DNA from: JAZFYD01 sp036443405
GTDB lineage: Bacteria > Planctomycetota > PLA2
Length of the DNA stretch: 46,863 nt
NCBI GenBank assembly: GCA_036443405.1
Contig: JAZFYD010000016.1
Location: 1-46,863 of the forward strand
Direction of reading: 5' to 3'
Of this stretch, positions 8,341 through 17,656 are shown one piece after another (within the stretch, counting starts at the first letter, position 1; every line of letters starts with the position of its first letter). The translations under genes were made by a program, and so were the position numbers. The notes beneath the pieces were generated by a model that saw only the letters and a program-made list of their open reading frames with translations, did no database searches and was not told where the DNA came from.

Positions 8341-10116
8341 ATGTCCAGTCGAACAAGTCGAGCGCTTTGGGAGCTGACCCAAGGAGAGCGGAGAAGCTAC
8401 GCACGCGCGGCGGCCGCCCTGGCGGCGAGCGTCGGCGTTGCGTTCGCCGTTCCGTTGCTGCTCAAGCAGGCGCTCGACCATCTCGACGGCGCCGCGACGG
8501 TGCTGGGGCTGCGCTTTGGCGAGTCCGGCGTGCTCTGGGCGGCCGGGTCGTTCATCGTGTTGGCGACGTCCGTGGCGGGGTGGTTTCACTATCTCCGCGG
8601 CCGCGGCGCGGCGATGGCGTCGGAGCGCATCGTCCGCCGGCTTCGCGATCGGATCTACCAGCACCTCGGGCGTTTGCCGGCGACCTATCACGACAGGGTG
8701 GAGACCGGGGATCTCCTCCAACGTTGCAGCTCCGACATCGAGACGCTGCGTGTGTTTCTCGCGGCACAGATCGTGGAGATCGCACGCGCGGGGCTCCTGT
8801 TGGTGTGTGTCGTACCACTGCTTTTGATGCTGCACACCAAACTGGCGTTCATCTCGCTTTGTCTGATGCCGATCATCGTTGTCTTTGCGCTGATTTTCTT
8901 CCGGCGTGTGCGCAAGCTCTTTCTCGCTCAGGACGAAGCGGAAGGCCGGATGACCGCCGTGTTGCAGGAGAACTTGACGGGCATCCGTGTCGTTCGCGCG
9001 TTTGCGCGCCAGGAATACGAACAGCAGAAGTTCGACGAGAGAAACGGCGAGTTCCGCGACACGAACTACCTGTTGATGCGTCTCATGGCGACGTACTGGT
9101 GCGTTTCGGACATTTTATGCGTGGGCCAGATCGGCGTGTGTATCGTCGTCGGTTCCCAATTCATGCTCGCCGGCGAAATCAGCGTCGGCACCTTCATGGC
9201 GTTTTTCACGTCGGTCGGCATGGTGATCTGGCCGGTGCGCAACCTTGGGCGTGTGCTCGCCGACACCGGCAAGGCGACCGTCGCCATCGGCCGGATCGAC
9301 GAGGTTCTGCACGCCACGGAGGAGTCTTCGCACGAAACGGTTCCGGACGAACCTCTGCGCGGAGCCATCAAGGCGACCGGGCTCGAATTCGGGTTCGGCC
9401 CGGAAGCATCCGTCCTGCGCGGCCTGGACTTCGAGATTCGGCCGGGGGAGACGCTCGCGATCCTGGGCCCTCCGGGATCCGGCAAGACGGCGATCGTCTC
9501 CGTGCTTCTGCGCCTCTACGACTACCAGGGCGGATCTCTGCAGCTCGACGGACACGAACTGAACACGCTTTCGCGAAGCTACGTGCGCAGCCAGATCGGC
9601 GTCGTGATGCAGGAGCCGTTCCTCTACTCGAGGTCGGTCGGGGCCAACGTCCGTGTGGGGCGGGGCGACGCGTCGCAGTACGACGTTGAAGCCAGCACGA
9701 TGGACGCGTGTGTGCACCACTCCATCAAGGACTTCGAACAGGGCTACGAAACGCTGGTGGGGGAGCGTGGCGTGACGCTGTCCGGCGGGCAGCGCCAACG
9801 TGTCGCGCTTGCTCGTGCCCTGTTGAAGGATCCGCCCATTCTGGTTCTCGACGACGCCCTGAGCGCCGTCGATACGAAGACCGAGCGGCGCATCCTCGAG
9901 GCGCTAAGCCGGCGTCGCGGCCGCCGGACGAGCATTCTCATCGCGCACCGTCTTTCGACGGTGGCGCACGCCGATCGCATCCTCGTGCTCGAGGCGGGAC
10001 GCATCGTGCAGTCCGGCGATCACGAATCGCTCGTTCGCGAGGAAGGCCCGTACCGGCGGCTGTGGCGGATTCAGGGAGCGCTCGAGGAGGAACTCGAGCG
10101 GGAGACGACGTCATGA
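8341..10116 (+). CDS. ABC exporter half-transporter with degenerate ATPase site (subunit 1)
   Basis: A 591-residue half-transporter: a six-helix type IV exporter membrane domain (about 20-320) and a nucleotide-binding domain (about 340-580). Walker A is G-P-P-G-S-G-K-T (about 375), the signature is the canonical L-S-G-G-Q (about 480), and the H-loop His is in 'IAHRLSTV'. Walker B reads L-V-L-D-D: the catalytic Glu is Asp, the hallmark of the degenerate-site subunit of heterodimeric exporters such as TM287/288, BmrCD and LmrCD. The ATG at 8341 follows GGAG; longer frames run through the terminator and are not real. It is co-transcribed with the next half-transporter (ATGA overlap). Substrate unknown; drug or lipid/glycolipid export are both possible given the glycosyltransferase downstream. 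Confidence 0.92.
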   Translation: MSSRTSRALWELTQGERRSYARAAAALAASVGVAFAVPLLLKQALDHLDGAATVLGLRFGESGVLWAAGSFIVLATSVAGWFHYLRGRGAAMASERIVRRLRDRIYQHLGRLPATYHDRVETGDLLQRCSSDIETLRVFLAAQIVEIARAGLLLVCVVPLLLMLHTKLAFISLCLMPIIVVFALIFFRRVRKLFLAQDEAEGRMTAVLQENLTGIRVVRAFARQEYEQQKFDERNGEFRDTNYLLMRLMATYWCVSDILCVGQIGVCIVVGSQFMLAGEISVGTFMAFFTSVGMVIWPVRNLGRVLADTGKATVAIGRIDEVLHATEESSHETVPDEPLRGAIKATGLEFGFGPEASVLRGLDFEIRPGETLAILGPPGSGKTAIVSVLLRLYDYQGGSLQLDGHELNTLSRSYVRSQIGVVMQEPFLYSRSVGANVRVGRGDASQYDVEASTMDACVHHSIKDFEQGYETLVGERGVTLSGGQRQRVALARALLKDPPILVLDDALSAVDTKTERRILEALSRRRGRRTSILIAHRLSTVAHADRILVLEAGRIVQSGDHESLVREEGPYRRLWRIQGALEEELERETTS

Positions 10117-11966
10117 GTGCTTGGATCGACGACGACACACAACCCCAAGAGATCCGCTTCGCGCATTGGCGCAAGCTGATCTCGTACGCGCGGCCATACC
10201 GGTGGCGCGTGATTTTGTTGGCCGTGACGGCCGTCACCACGGGCGTGGCGGATGTGGGTCTACCCGTCGTGACGGGCATGCTGATCGACGAGGTCCAAGC
10301 GGCTGTCAAGGCCGGCGCGGCGGTTCCGATCGCCCCCTACGCGTGGGCGTACGCCGGCTTGCTGTTGCTCCTGTCGTCCAGCATCTGGGCCTTCATCCGG
10401 CTCACGGGATATCTCCGCTGTCGAATCAGCCACGACATCCGGCGCGACGGTTTCCGCAACCTCCAGCAACTCTCTTTTTCGTTTTACGACCGGCGTCCCG
10501 TGGGCTGGCTGATGGCGCGCATGACCTCGGACTGCGAACGGTTGTCCAACATCCTGTCGTGGGGGTTTCTCGACCTCTGCTGGAGCGTCGCCGTGATCGG
10601 ATTGACCGCGGCGGTGATGTTTGTTCTCGATGCCGGCGTCGCCGTTGTCGTCCTGCTTTCGATCCCGCTGCTCGCGATGGTCAGCAGCTATTTCCGCAAA
10701 CGCATCCTGCTCGCGGCGCGCATCCAGCGAAAGACGAACTCGAAGATCACGGCGTCGTTCAACGAGTTGATCATGGGCGATCGCACGAGCAAGGTGTTCG
10801 TGCGCGAACAGGAAAACCAGGTCGAATTCCAAAACCTCACGGGTGAGATGTACGGCGCGTCGGTGCGCAACGCGCTTTTGTCGGCCGCGTACCTGCCGCT
10901 GGTGCTCGTCATCGGAAGCCTCGCGACCGCCGGTGCGCTCATCGTCGGCGGGTTCGAGGTGGGTGCCGGCGCGCTGTCCGTCGGCGTGCTCGTGATGTTC
11001 ATCAGCTTCGCGCGGCAGCTCTTCGAGCCGATCCACAACCTCGCCCACTGGTTCGCGGAGATGCAGATGGCGCAGGCCAATGCGGAGCGCGTGCTCGGCC
11101 TCATCGAAACCGAACCCGAAATCCGGGACTCCGAGTCGGTGCGGGCCGCGTTGGCCGCTTCGGAGGTGTCGCCACCGCCGGCAGGAACCGCCGCGGACGG
11201 CGGGAAGGAGGACATCGAGACCGTCCGCTTCGAGAAGGTCGGGTTCCGCTACGGGCCCGAGAGCCCGTGGGTGCTCCAGGATCTCGATCTCACGGTGCGC
11301 GCGGGCGAGACGATCGCGCTCGTCGGGCCGACCGGCGGCGGGAAGACGACGATCGTGAATCTGCTGTGCCGGTTCTATGAGCCGACGTGCGGTCGCGTGT
11401 TGTTCGACGGCGTGGACTATCGCGATCGAAGCCTGCACTGGCTGCAATCCAAGCTCGGCATCGTGCTGCAGTCCCCGCACCTGTTCAGCGGACCGATCGC
11501 GCAGAACATCCGTTATGGCCGGTTGGACGCGACGGACGAAGAGGTCGGCCATGCGGCCAAACTCGCGTGCGCGCACGATTTCATTTCCGAGATGGAAAAT
11601 GGGTTGCAGACGGAAGTCGGCGAAGGCGGCGTGCGCCTCTCGACGGGACAGAAGCAACTGATCTCCTTCGCCCGGGCCGTGCTTGCCCAACCCCAGATCC
11701 TGGTGATGGACGAGGCGACCTCGTCGGTGGACACGGAAACCGAGCGGCGGATCCAAAAGGGACTGGAACAGGTCCTCCTGGGCCGCACGAGCTTCGTGAT
11801 CGCCCACCGTCTCAGCACCATCCGGTCGGCCGACCGCATTCTCTACATCGAAGCCGGCCGTATCGTCGAACAGGGCGCGCACGCCGAGTTGGTGAAAGCG
11901 AGGGGCCGGTACTTCGAGCTGTACAAGGAGCAGTGCCTGGTGGCCTCGGTGCGCAATTGGGACTAG
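10113..11966 (+). CDS. ABC exporter half-transporter, catalytic partner (subunit 2)
   Basis: The 617-residue partner starts at the ATG inside the ATGA that contains the stop of subunit 1, a classic translational coupling. It has six transmembrane helices, then an NBD with Walker A G-P-T-G-G-G-K-T (about 405), Walker B L-V-M-D-E (catalytic Glu intact, about 533) and 'VIAHRLSTI'. Its signature motif is L-S-T-G-Q instead of L-S-G-G-Q. Because each ATP site pairs the Walker motifs of one subunit with the signature of the other, the Asp of subunit 1 and this altered signature fall in the same degenerate site, so the two genes form a matched asymmetric heterodimer. A short insertion rich in Ala, Pro and Gly precedes the NBD (about 345-365). 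Confidence 0.93.
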   Translation: MSAWIDDDTQPQEIRFAHWRKLISYARPYRWRVILLAVTAVTTGVADVGLPVVTGMLIDEVQAAVKAGAAVPIAPYAWAYAGLLLLLSSSIWAFIRLTGYLRCRISHDIRRDGFRNLQQLSFSFYDRRPVGWLMARMTSDCERLSNILSWGFLDLCWSVAVIGLTAAVMFVLDAGVAVVVLLSIPLLAMVSSYFRKRILLAARIQRKTNSKITASFNELIMGDRTSKVFVREQENQVEFQNLTGEMYGASVRNALLSAAYLPLVLVIGSLATAGALIVGGFEVGAGALSVGVLVMFISFARQLFEPIHNLAHWFAEMQMAQANAERVLGLIETEPEIRDSESVRAALAASEVSPPPAGTAADGGKEDIETVRFEKVGFRYGPESPWVLQDLDLTVRAGETIALVGPTGGGKTTIVNLLCRFYEPTCGRVLFDGVDYRDRSLHWLQSKLGIVLQSPHLFSGPIAQNIRYGRLDATDEEVGHAAKLACAHDFISEMENGLQTEVGEGGVRLSTGQKQLISFARAVLAQPQILVMDEATSSVDTETERRIQKGLEQVLLGRTSFVIAHRLSTIRSADRILYIEAGRIVEQGAHAELVKARGRYFELYKEQCLVASVRNWD

Positions 11967-12008
11967 TGGGACCCCGCCTTGCGGCGTGAGTACAATCCCG
12001 CGTTCGTC

Positions 12009-13208
12009 ATGCGGCTGATCCACATTTCCATGGGCAACCTCCCCTCCCGTAGGGCGAACAGCATCCAGACGATGCGGATGGCCGAGTCATTCAGCCGCAT
12101 CGTGACGGATTTTCGATTGCTCACGCAGACGCATTGGGCGCATTTTCTCCTACCGAAATTCGATCATGAGCGTTGGTACGCCGTTCGCGATCCGTTTCCG
12201 ATCGTGCGATTCGGATCGTGGCGCGCGCCGCTCAGGGGGATCAACCAGCAATCCTGCGCGCGGGGTTTTGTTCGCCGGCCAGTCCGATATGCGCAGCGTG
12301 AGCAAGCCGATTTGGTGTTCACCCGGTTGACGAAGGCCGCCTGTCGCGCCGTCAAGATGGGACTATGGACCGTTTGTGAACAACACGAGCCGCCCACCAA
12401 ACGGAGTTTCAGGCACATCGCCGCTTGCTGCCGTGAGGAGGCGTTTGTCGGACTCGTGACCATCACGCAGGGACTGGCAGCTCAATTCCGCGACGTCGGT
12501 ATGCCGCCTGAGAAGATCCTTGTGTGCCCCGACGCCGTCGACCTGCCGGCGTTTGGCAATCTCCCGGATCGGAACACGGCGCGGCGACGGTTGGAACTCG
12601 ACACGGGCCGGTTCCTGGTTGTGTACAGCGGACACCTCTACGAGAAGAAGGGTGTCTTCACCCTCATCCAGGCGGCGCAGGAATTGCCGGACATGGACTT
12701 CCTGTTCCTGGGTGGTTTTGAGAGTGACATCTCGAAGTGCAAAGCCGCGGCAGACGGTGCGCGGAACATTCACTTTCCCGGATTCGTGTCGTACGGCGAC
12801 GTGCCCATGTACCTTGCCGCGGCGGATGCGTGCGTGCTGCCGAACTCCGCAAGACATGCCCAGTCGGCGGTCACCTCGCCGCTGAAGTTGTTCGAGTACA
12901 TGGCCGCCGAGCGTCCCATCATCGCCAGTGACCTGCCGGTGTTCAGCGGACATCTGGCGAACGACCGCAACTGCCGGCTGTTCACGCCGGATGATCCGAC
13001 GTCGTTGGCTGAACAACTGCGATTCGTCGCCGGCAATCATGAGCAGGCTGCCGGATTGGCGTGTCAGGCGCGGATCGATGTGATCCCGCACACCTGGGAC
13101 AACCGAGCCGCGAAGATACTCGAGTTCTGCCAGGCTCGTTGCGAGCCATTGAGGCGTCCTGCGCTCGGCGCGCAAAGCGACAGTACTGCTCGAACGGGGA
13201 CCGGCTAG
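12009..13208 (+). CDS. Glycosyltransferase (GT4/GT-B family)
   Basis: The product is a 399-residue GT-B fold glycosyltransferase. The C-terminal half shows the group 1 pattern: 'FLVVYSGHLYEKKGVFTLI' donor-domain start, 'FLGGF', 'HFPGFVSYGDVPMYLAAADACVLPN', and 'SPLKLFEYMAAERPIIASDLP', where the E-x7-E-like region binds the nucleotide sugar. The ATG at 12009 is preferred over the ORF's upstream start because TACAAT (11991-11996) sits 12 bp before it, the same spacing as at 4117. The first residues, 'IHISMGNLPSRRANSIQ', are typical of the acceptor domain. The gene lies 42 bp behind the ABC exporter, so it may supply an exported glycoconjugate, though its own promoter suggests independent expression. 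Confidence 0.88.
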   Translation: MRLIHISMGNLPSRRANSIQTMRMAESFSRIVTDFRLLTQTHWAHFLLPKFDHERWYAVRDPFPIVRFGSWRAPLRGINQQSCARGFVRRPVRYAQREQADLVFTRLTKAACRAVKMGLWTVCEQHEPPTKRSFRHIAACCREEAFVGLVTITQGLAAQFRDVGMPPEKILVCPDAVDLPAFGNLPDRNTARRRLELDTGRFLVVYSGHLYEKKGVFTLIQAAQELPDMDFLFLGGFESDISKCKAAADGARNIHFPGFVSYGDVPMYLAAADACVLPNSARHAQSAVTSPLKLFEYMAAERPIIASDLPVFSGHLANDRNCRLFTPDDPTSLAEQLRFVAGNHEQAAGLACQARIDVIPHTWDNRAAKILEFCQARCEPLRRPALGAQSDSTARTGTG

Positions 13209-13230
13209 GCTGTCGCCGCGTGAGGCACCG

Positions 13231-14847
13231 ATGTCCACGGCTCAACTGTTCATCGTCGCGTTCGCCTTGCTGACTTTCGGCGTGTGGCAGTTCGGCATCA
13301 CGGGATATTGGAGACTCTCCCCGGTCTTCGCCTACAAGAACGACCTGTTGGGGGATGCGCACCAGGCGCATCTCTCGTCGATTCGGAGACGTTTTGGTAG
13401 CACGTGGACTACACCGCTGGTCCTTACGGCGCTGTGCTTCGCCCTGACTCCCTGGTGGCTCTGGAGTCGCATCGACGCGGACGGGTTCGTTCGACCCATT
13501 GTCTTGCTCTCCACTGCCGTCGTGACCTGGCGCGCGGTGACCATTGATGTCGATCTGGCAACCGGAAGGACATTTCTCTTCGAACGTGTCCTGATGGCGC
13601 TCGCATGCGCCGGAGTCTGGATCCATCCCGCGTTCCTCGTCATCGTGCTGCACACGGGCCTCACCTGGCTGCGATCCTACGATCACCACCAGCACCTGCC
13701 CATCCGGATGATGTTGATGTTTCTCGCCTGCGTGGGAGCCGTGCCGGTCCTCGGCGTGCTGGGCAGGGTGCGACAGACAGCGCCGGTGTTCGACCTCACA
13801 GTGCCGGTGCTGTTCCTGTTCCTCGTGGTCTGCGCATCCCACTTCGTCGTCCCGGGATTCGGAAAACTTCGACTGGGGGCGCGTTGGTACACCTGGATCC
13901 GGGACAACCGCATCGACTCGATGCCGGTTTCGGCCTATCTATGGGGTTGGTTGCGCTTCTTGCCGGAGCGTGTCGTGATTCGAACCGTCCGGTTCATTCG
14001 GCCGTTCGCCCCGCTCCTCCAGGCCCTCAGCGCCGTCATCGAGGTCGGCTCGGCGCTGATCCTCTTCGATCGGCGCCTCTGCCTCGTCCTGCTGGCCGCC
14101 TTCGCGGCGTTTCATCTGATGGTGTTCCTCCTGAGTGGCATCCTGTTCTGGCAGTTCGTGATCGTCGAGGCGCTGCTCTTTGCCGTGGTGTTCCGCTTGC
14201 CGGCCGAACTCGCCGCTGACCTCTTCGGCTTGCAGACAGGATTCCTGGGAATCGCGTTGCTGCTTGTGTTCCCGTTGCGTGGAAAGCTATGGCGACCGCA
14301 CAAGCTGAGCTGGTGGGACACGCCGTTCGCCTGTCGCGTCCACTACGAGGTGAAAGGACGCGAGAGCGGCACATGGTACGGACTGTACGCCGACTTCATG
14401 TGCCCCCACGAGCGCACATTCGGGCAGTCGTATGGCGACTTCCTGTCCGACGAGAAACGCCTCAACGGGCATCTTGGCGAGACCGACGATCGGTCGTGTT
14501 TCGATGCGATTCACGCCGTCGGCGACGACCTCTCCGGAATCTCGCGGGCGAAAGAGAACCTCGGCACGAGTCGCTACGATCGCGAGCTGGTCGCGAAGCA
14601 TGACCGCTACTTCACCGCGTTCCTGCACAACTTCAACGCCGGCTGCCGCAAGCGGGTCTGCCCGGTCTGGCTCAAGGCGCCGGGCGGGCAGCTATTTTAC
14701 TGGGGAACTCTGCCTCGGTTCACGGGGCAGGAGCCCATCGAGAAGCTGATCGTACGCTACCGGGAGCAGTACTTCGATGGGGAGCGCATCCACCCGGTTA
14801 CCGACAAGATCGTGCGGGAGTACTCGCCACACCAACCGGGTGCGTGA
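13231..14847 (+). CDS. HTTM-like (vitamin K-dependent carboxylase-related) membrane protein
   Basis: The 538-residue protein has about ten hydrophobic segments in the first 370 residues and a soluble C-terminal tail of about 170 residues. The middle part, with 'VPGFGKLRLGARWYTWIRDNRIDS' motifs followed by helices carrying 'LIEVGSALILFDRR' and 'FHLMVFLLSGILFWQF', resembles HTTM/DoxX-type domains related to gamma-glutamyl carboxylase. I rely on pattern memory, so this is tentative. The C-terminal part contains 'CPHERTFGQSYGDFLSDEKRLNGHLGETDDRS' and two late Cys-containing segments that I do not recognise. It lies 22 bp behind the glycosyltransferase on the same strand. The function is unknown. 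Confidence 0.6.
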   Translation: MSTAQLFIVAFALLTFGVWQFGITGYWRLSPVFAYKNDLLGDAHQAHLSSIRRRFGSTWTTPLVLTALCFALTPWWLWSRIDADGFVRPIVLLSTAVVTWRAVTIDVDLATGRTFLFERVLMALACAGVWIHPAFLVIVLHTGLTWLRSYDHHQHLPIRMMLMFLACVGAVPVLGVLGRVRQTAPVFDLTVPVLFLFLVVCASHFVVPGFGKLRLGARWYTWIRDNRIDSMPVSAYLWGWLRFLPERVVIRTVRFIRPFAPLLQALSAVIEVGSALILFDRRLCLVLLAAFAAFHLMVFLLSGILFWQFVIVEALLFAVVFRLPAELAADLFGLQTGFLGIALLLVFPLRGKLWRPHKLSWWDTPFACRVHYEVKGRESGTWYGLYADFMCPHERTFGQSYGDFLSDEKRLNGHLGETDDRSCFDAIHAVGDDLSGISRAKENLGTSRYDRELVAKHDRYFTAFLHNFNAGCRKRVCPVWLKAPGGQLFYWGTLPRFTGQEPIEKLIVRYREQYFDGERIHPVTDKIVREYSPHQPGA

Positions 14848-15138
14848 ACCCGAGTCGGTTGCGCGCGAGTCCGCCCAAGCTCGCCGGTTGCACGTACCGC
14901 GAGATCGGAATGCGCGTCGGCCATCACACATCTAGCGCGTTTCGCGACGTAAAGGACCACGTTGAGCTGAGCAACGCCTCACGCCACTACGCCGTGATCG
15001 CTGCCACGCAGCGAACATGGAAAAGGGAACGAAACTCGGTCTGAACTTTGGCGTGTCGCGTGCGAGCGTGCGCAACGGCGATTCCCAAAAAAGTCACCTG
15101 ACTCCGTACATCGGCCGTGGGTGGGAACGCGGCAGGAG

Positions 15139-15465
15139 CTACGGGGCCTCGCGCTTGCGGACGTCGACGAGCCACCAGACGAAGAGCGCGGTGCCGGTCG
15201 GGATCCAGAGGATCAGCAGGAGGCTTGCGATCCGCGTCGCAACGCGCGCGCCGGACGCGCGGAATAGGCGGAGTACAGCGCCGACAATTGCCGCGGCGCC
15301 CATGACGACGTGGGAGACGACCACATACGGGATCAAGTCGGGCGCGAGGTCGCCCGCCGCCGCGTAGTCGCTCAACACCCAGACGATCAACAGCAGGATG
15401 ACTCCGGCCAGGAAGAGCACGAGGGTGTAAGCCGCGACAAACGGCGGGCTATCGCCGGTACCCAT
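15139..15465 (-). CDS. Small three-to-four helix membrane protein
   Basis: The protein is 108 residues with hydrophobic segments at about 10-32, 46-66 and 78-100 and a basic C-terminus (positive-inside tail 'DVRKREAP'). No family is recognised. The start is well defined: TAGAAT (15474-15479, minus strand) lies 8 bp before the ATG with no Shine-Dalgarno, matching the window-wide pattern. The roughly 290-bp regions on either side (14848-15138 and 15466-15747) contain no gene I can support. Confidence 0.6.
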   Translation of the reverse strand: MGTGDSPPFVAAYTLVLFLAGVILLLIVWVLSDYAAAGDLAPDLIPYVVVSHVVMGAAAIVGAVLRLFRASGARVATRIASLLLILWIPTGTALFVWWLVDVRKREAP

Positions 15466-15747
15466 GGGGGTTGATTCTACGGATTCGGAGCCTCGGACGG
15501 GCCGGGTTGCCTGGGAGCTTGGATGAGAAGGGCGGCGGCGCGCGAGTTGGGCCAGATGCGGCGCCGCAGCGGCCCGTCGTAACCCGTCTGTCCTGAATGG
15601 CTTGGCGCGCAGCCGTTCGAGCGTCCTGCACCCAAACCAGGTGATACGGCCGTGCGGCCGATGTCCGAAACCCGCCTAGAGTGCGGGCTCCCGCGCGACC
15701 CGTGCCGGTTTCAAGAACCCGGCCGCGGGACGAGAGCCGACTCGAGC

Positions 15748-17613
15748 TCAGTGCGCGCTGATGATGCGCAGTATCGCTTCGCCGTAGCGTTCGATCTTGG
15801 CGGGGCCGATGCCGTGGACGTGCAGCAGCTCGGCGCGCTTTTGCGGCCGCAACACGGCGCACTCGCGGAGGGTGCGGTCGCTGGCGACGACATAGGGCGG
15901 CACGCCCTCGGTACTGGCCTGCTCGAGACGAAACGCGCGCAGGTCCTCGAAGATGCGCCGGCCGGTGTCGTCCAAGTCGTCGAGGACAACCGACGCGCGA
16001 CCGCTCCTTCCCTTTTTCGGCGCGGGCCCGCGCGCCGGCGGCGGAATCAGTTTCGCGGGCCGTTCGCCCAGCATCACCGCGCGCCCCTCGTCCGTCAGCA
16101 CGACCAGCGGCCGCTCCTGGTTCGTGAACGAGATCCAGCCCGCGGTGACGCACCGCCGCAACAGGCGTTGCAGCCAGTCCTCGGGATGCTCCTTGAGCGC
16201 GCCGAACGTCGACACGCTGTCGAGGCCCGACCACTCGAGGCGCGAATCCGCCGAGCCCTTGAGCAGCTTCGCGACCACCCCGATGCCGAATCGCCCCTGG
16301 GCGCGCGCCACACCGCTCAGCGCCTTGCGGACCAGCAGCGTCACCTCCTCGGGGTCGTGGTCCTCCGACGAGAGGCTCTTGCACGCGTCGCAGCGGCCAC
16401 ACCCATCGCGCGCCATCGGCTCCTCGGAACCGAAGTAGCGGAGGATCGCGGCCTGGCGGCAGCTTCCGCCCTCGGCCAACCGCATCAACTCCAGGAACAA
16501 TCCCCACTTGTGCTCAACGATCTCGTCGGACTTCTGAATCCCGTCGACATCCATCTCGATCAGGCGCCGGCGAGTGTGCAGATCGGCGGCCGAGATGAGC
16601 AGCAGTCCCCACGCGGGATCGCCGTCGCGGCCCGCGCGGCCAACCTCCTGGTAGTACGCCTCGATGGAGCTGGGCGGCGAGAGGTGGACGACCGCGCGCA
16701 CGTCGGCACGATCAATCCCCATCCCGAACGCGTTGGTCGCGACCACCACGTCGAGCGCGCCCGACGAAAACGCCTCCTGCACACGCTCGCGGTCCTGTCC
16801 GGAGAAACCAGCGTGATAGCAGCCGGAGCGCCAACCGGCCGCAGCCAGCCGTTCCTCTTCACGCTCGGCCTGCTTGCGGGTCGCGGCATAGACAATCGCC
16901 GCACCGTTGGCACTCTTGGGATCGCCGATCGCTTCCAGAAGCAGCTCGTCGATCTGGTGGTTGCGATCCGCGCGGTCGCGGGGATCGACGGCGCGCAGTT
17001 CGAGGTTGGGCCGCGCAAACCCGCGAACGATTTGCGGAGTGTCCGCCGGCAGTCCCAGGCGCGCGACGATCTCATCGCGAACCACCGGTGTCGCGGTGGC
17101 GGTGCACGCGAGGATCGCGGCGTCCGGCAGCCATCGCAGCAAATCCCCGAGCAGCAGATACTCCGGCCGGAAGTCGTGGCCCCATTCGCTGATGCAGTGC
17201 GCCTCGTCGATCGCGACAAGCGGACAGTCGAGCCGTGACAGGAGTCCGCGCGATTGGGCGAGGCGCTCCGGCGCGAGGTAGACGAGCTTGAATTCCCCGG
17301 CGGCGGCCGCCTCCGCGCGGCGGCGCAACTCGCGCGCGTCCAGGGTCGACGCCAAGAACGTCGCCGGGACACCTCGTTCGTTGAGCGCGCGAACCTGATC
17401 CTGCATCAGCGCGATCAGGGGCGAAACGACCAACGTCGTGCCCGGCAACGCGACGGCCGGCAACTGATAGGTGAGACTCTTTCCGCCGCCGGTGGGGGCC
17501 ACGAACAGCAGCCGCCTGCGCTCCAGCAGGGTCTCGATGGACTCGCGCTGCCCGGGCCGGAACGACTCGTAACCGAGCGCGTGCAATGCGTCATCAAGCT
17601 GAGCGGCGAGCAT
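15748..17613 (-). CDS. recQ: ATP-dependent DNA helicase RecQ
   Basis: RecQ is a 3'-5' DNA helicase in recombinational repair. The 621-residue product shows: motif 0 'FRPGQ', Walker A G-G-G-K-S, D-E-A-H-C-I-S-E-W-G-H-D-F-R, the C-terminal RecA domain with 'YAATRKQAE' and 'ATNAFGMGID', motif VI E-V-G-R-A-G-R-D-G, the RQC zinc site (Cys in 'SCRQAAILRYFG' and C-G-R-C-D-A-C) and a C-terminal HRDC domain ending in 'HGIGPAKIERYGEAIL'. I choose the ATG at 17613 because TACCCT lies 10 bp upstream; an in-frame ATG at 17640 adds nine residues. It is full length by family standards. Confidence 0.95.
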   Translation of the reverse strand: MLAAQLDDALHALGYESFRPGQRESIETLLERRRLLFVAPTGGGKSLTYQLPAVALPGTTLVVSPLIALMQDQVRALNERGVPATFLASTLDARELRRRAEAAAAGEFKLVYLAPERLAQSRGLLSRLDCPLVAIDEAHCISEWGHDFRPEYLLLGDLLRWLPDAAILACTATATPVVRDEIVARLGLPADTPQIVRGFARPNLELRAVDPRDRADRNHQIDELLLEAIGDPKSANGAAIVYAATRKQAEREEERLAAAGWRSGCYHAGFSGQDRERVQEAFSSGALDVVVATNAFGMGIDRADVRAVVHLSPPSSIEAYYQEVGRAGRDGDPAWGLLLISAADLHTRRRLIEMDVDGIQKSDEIVEHKWGLFLELMRLAEGGSCRQAAILRYFGSEEPMARDGCGRCDACKSLSSEDHDPEEVTLLVRKALSGVARAQGRFGIGVVAKLLKGSADSRLEWSGLDSVSTFGALKEHPEDWLQRLLRRCVTAGWISFTNQERPLVVLTDEGRAVMLGERPAKLIPPPARGPAPKKGRSGRASVVLDDLDDTGRRIFEDLRAFRLEQASTEGVPPYVVASDRTLRECAVLRPQKRAELLHVHGIGPAKIERYGEAILRIISAH

Positions 17614-17656
17614 GGGGCGCAACAGGGTAACCGGGCGCACCCATGAACGGCTCGGC

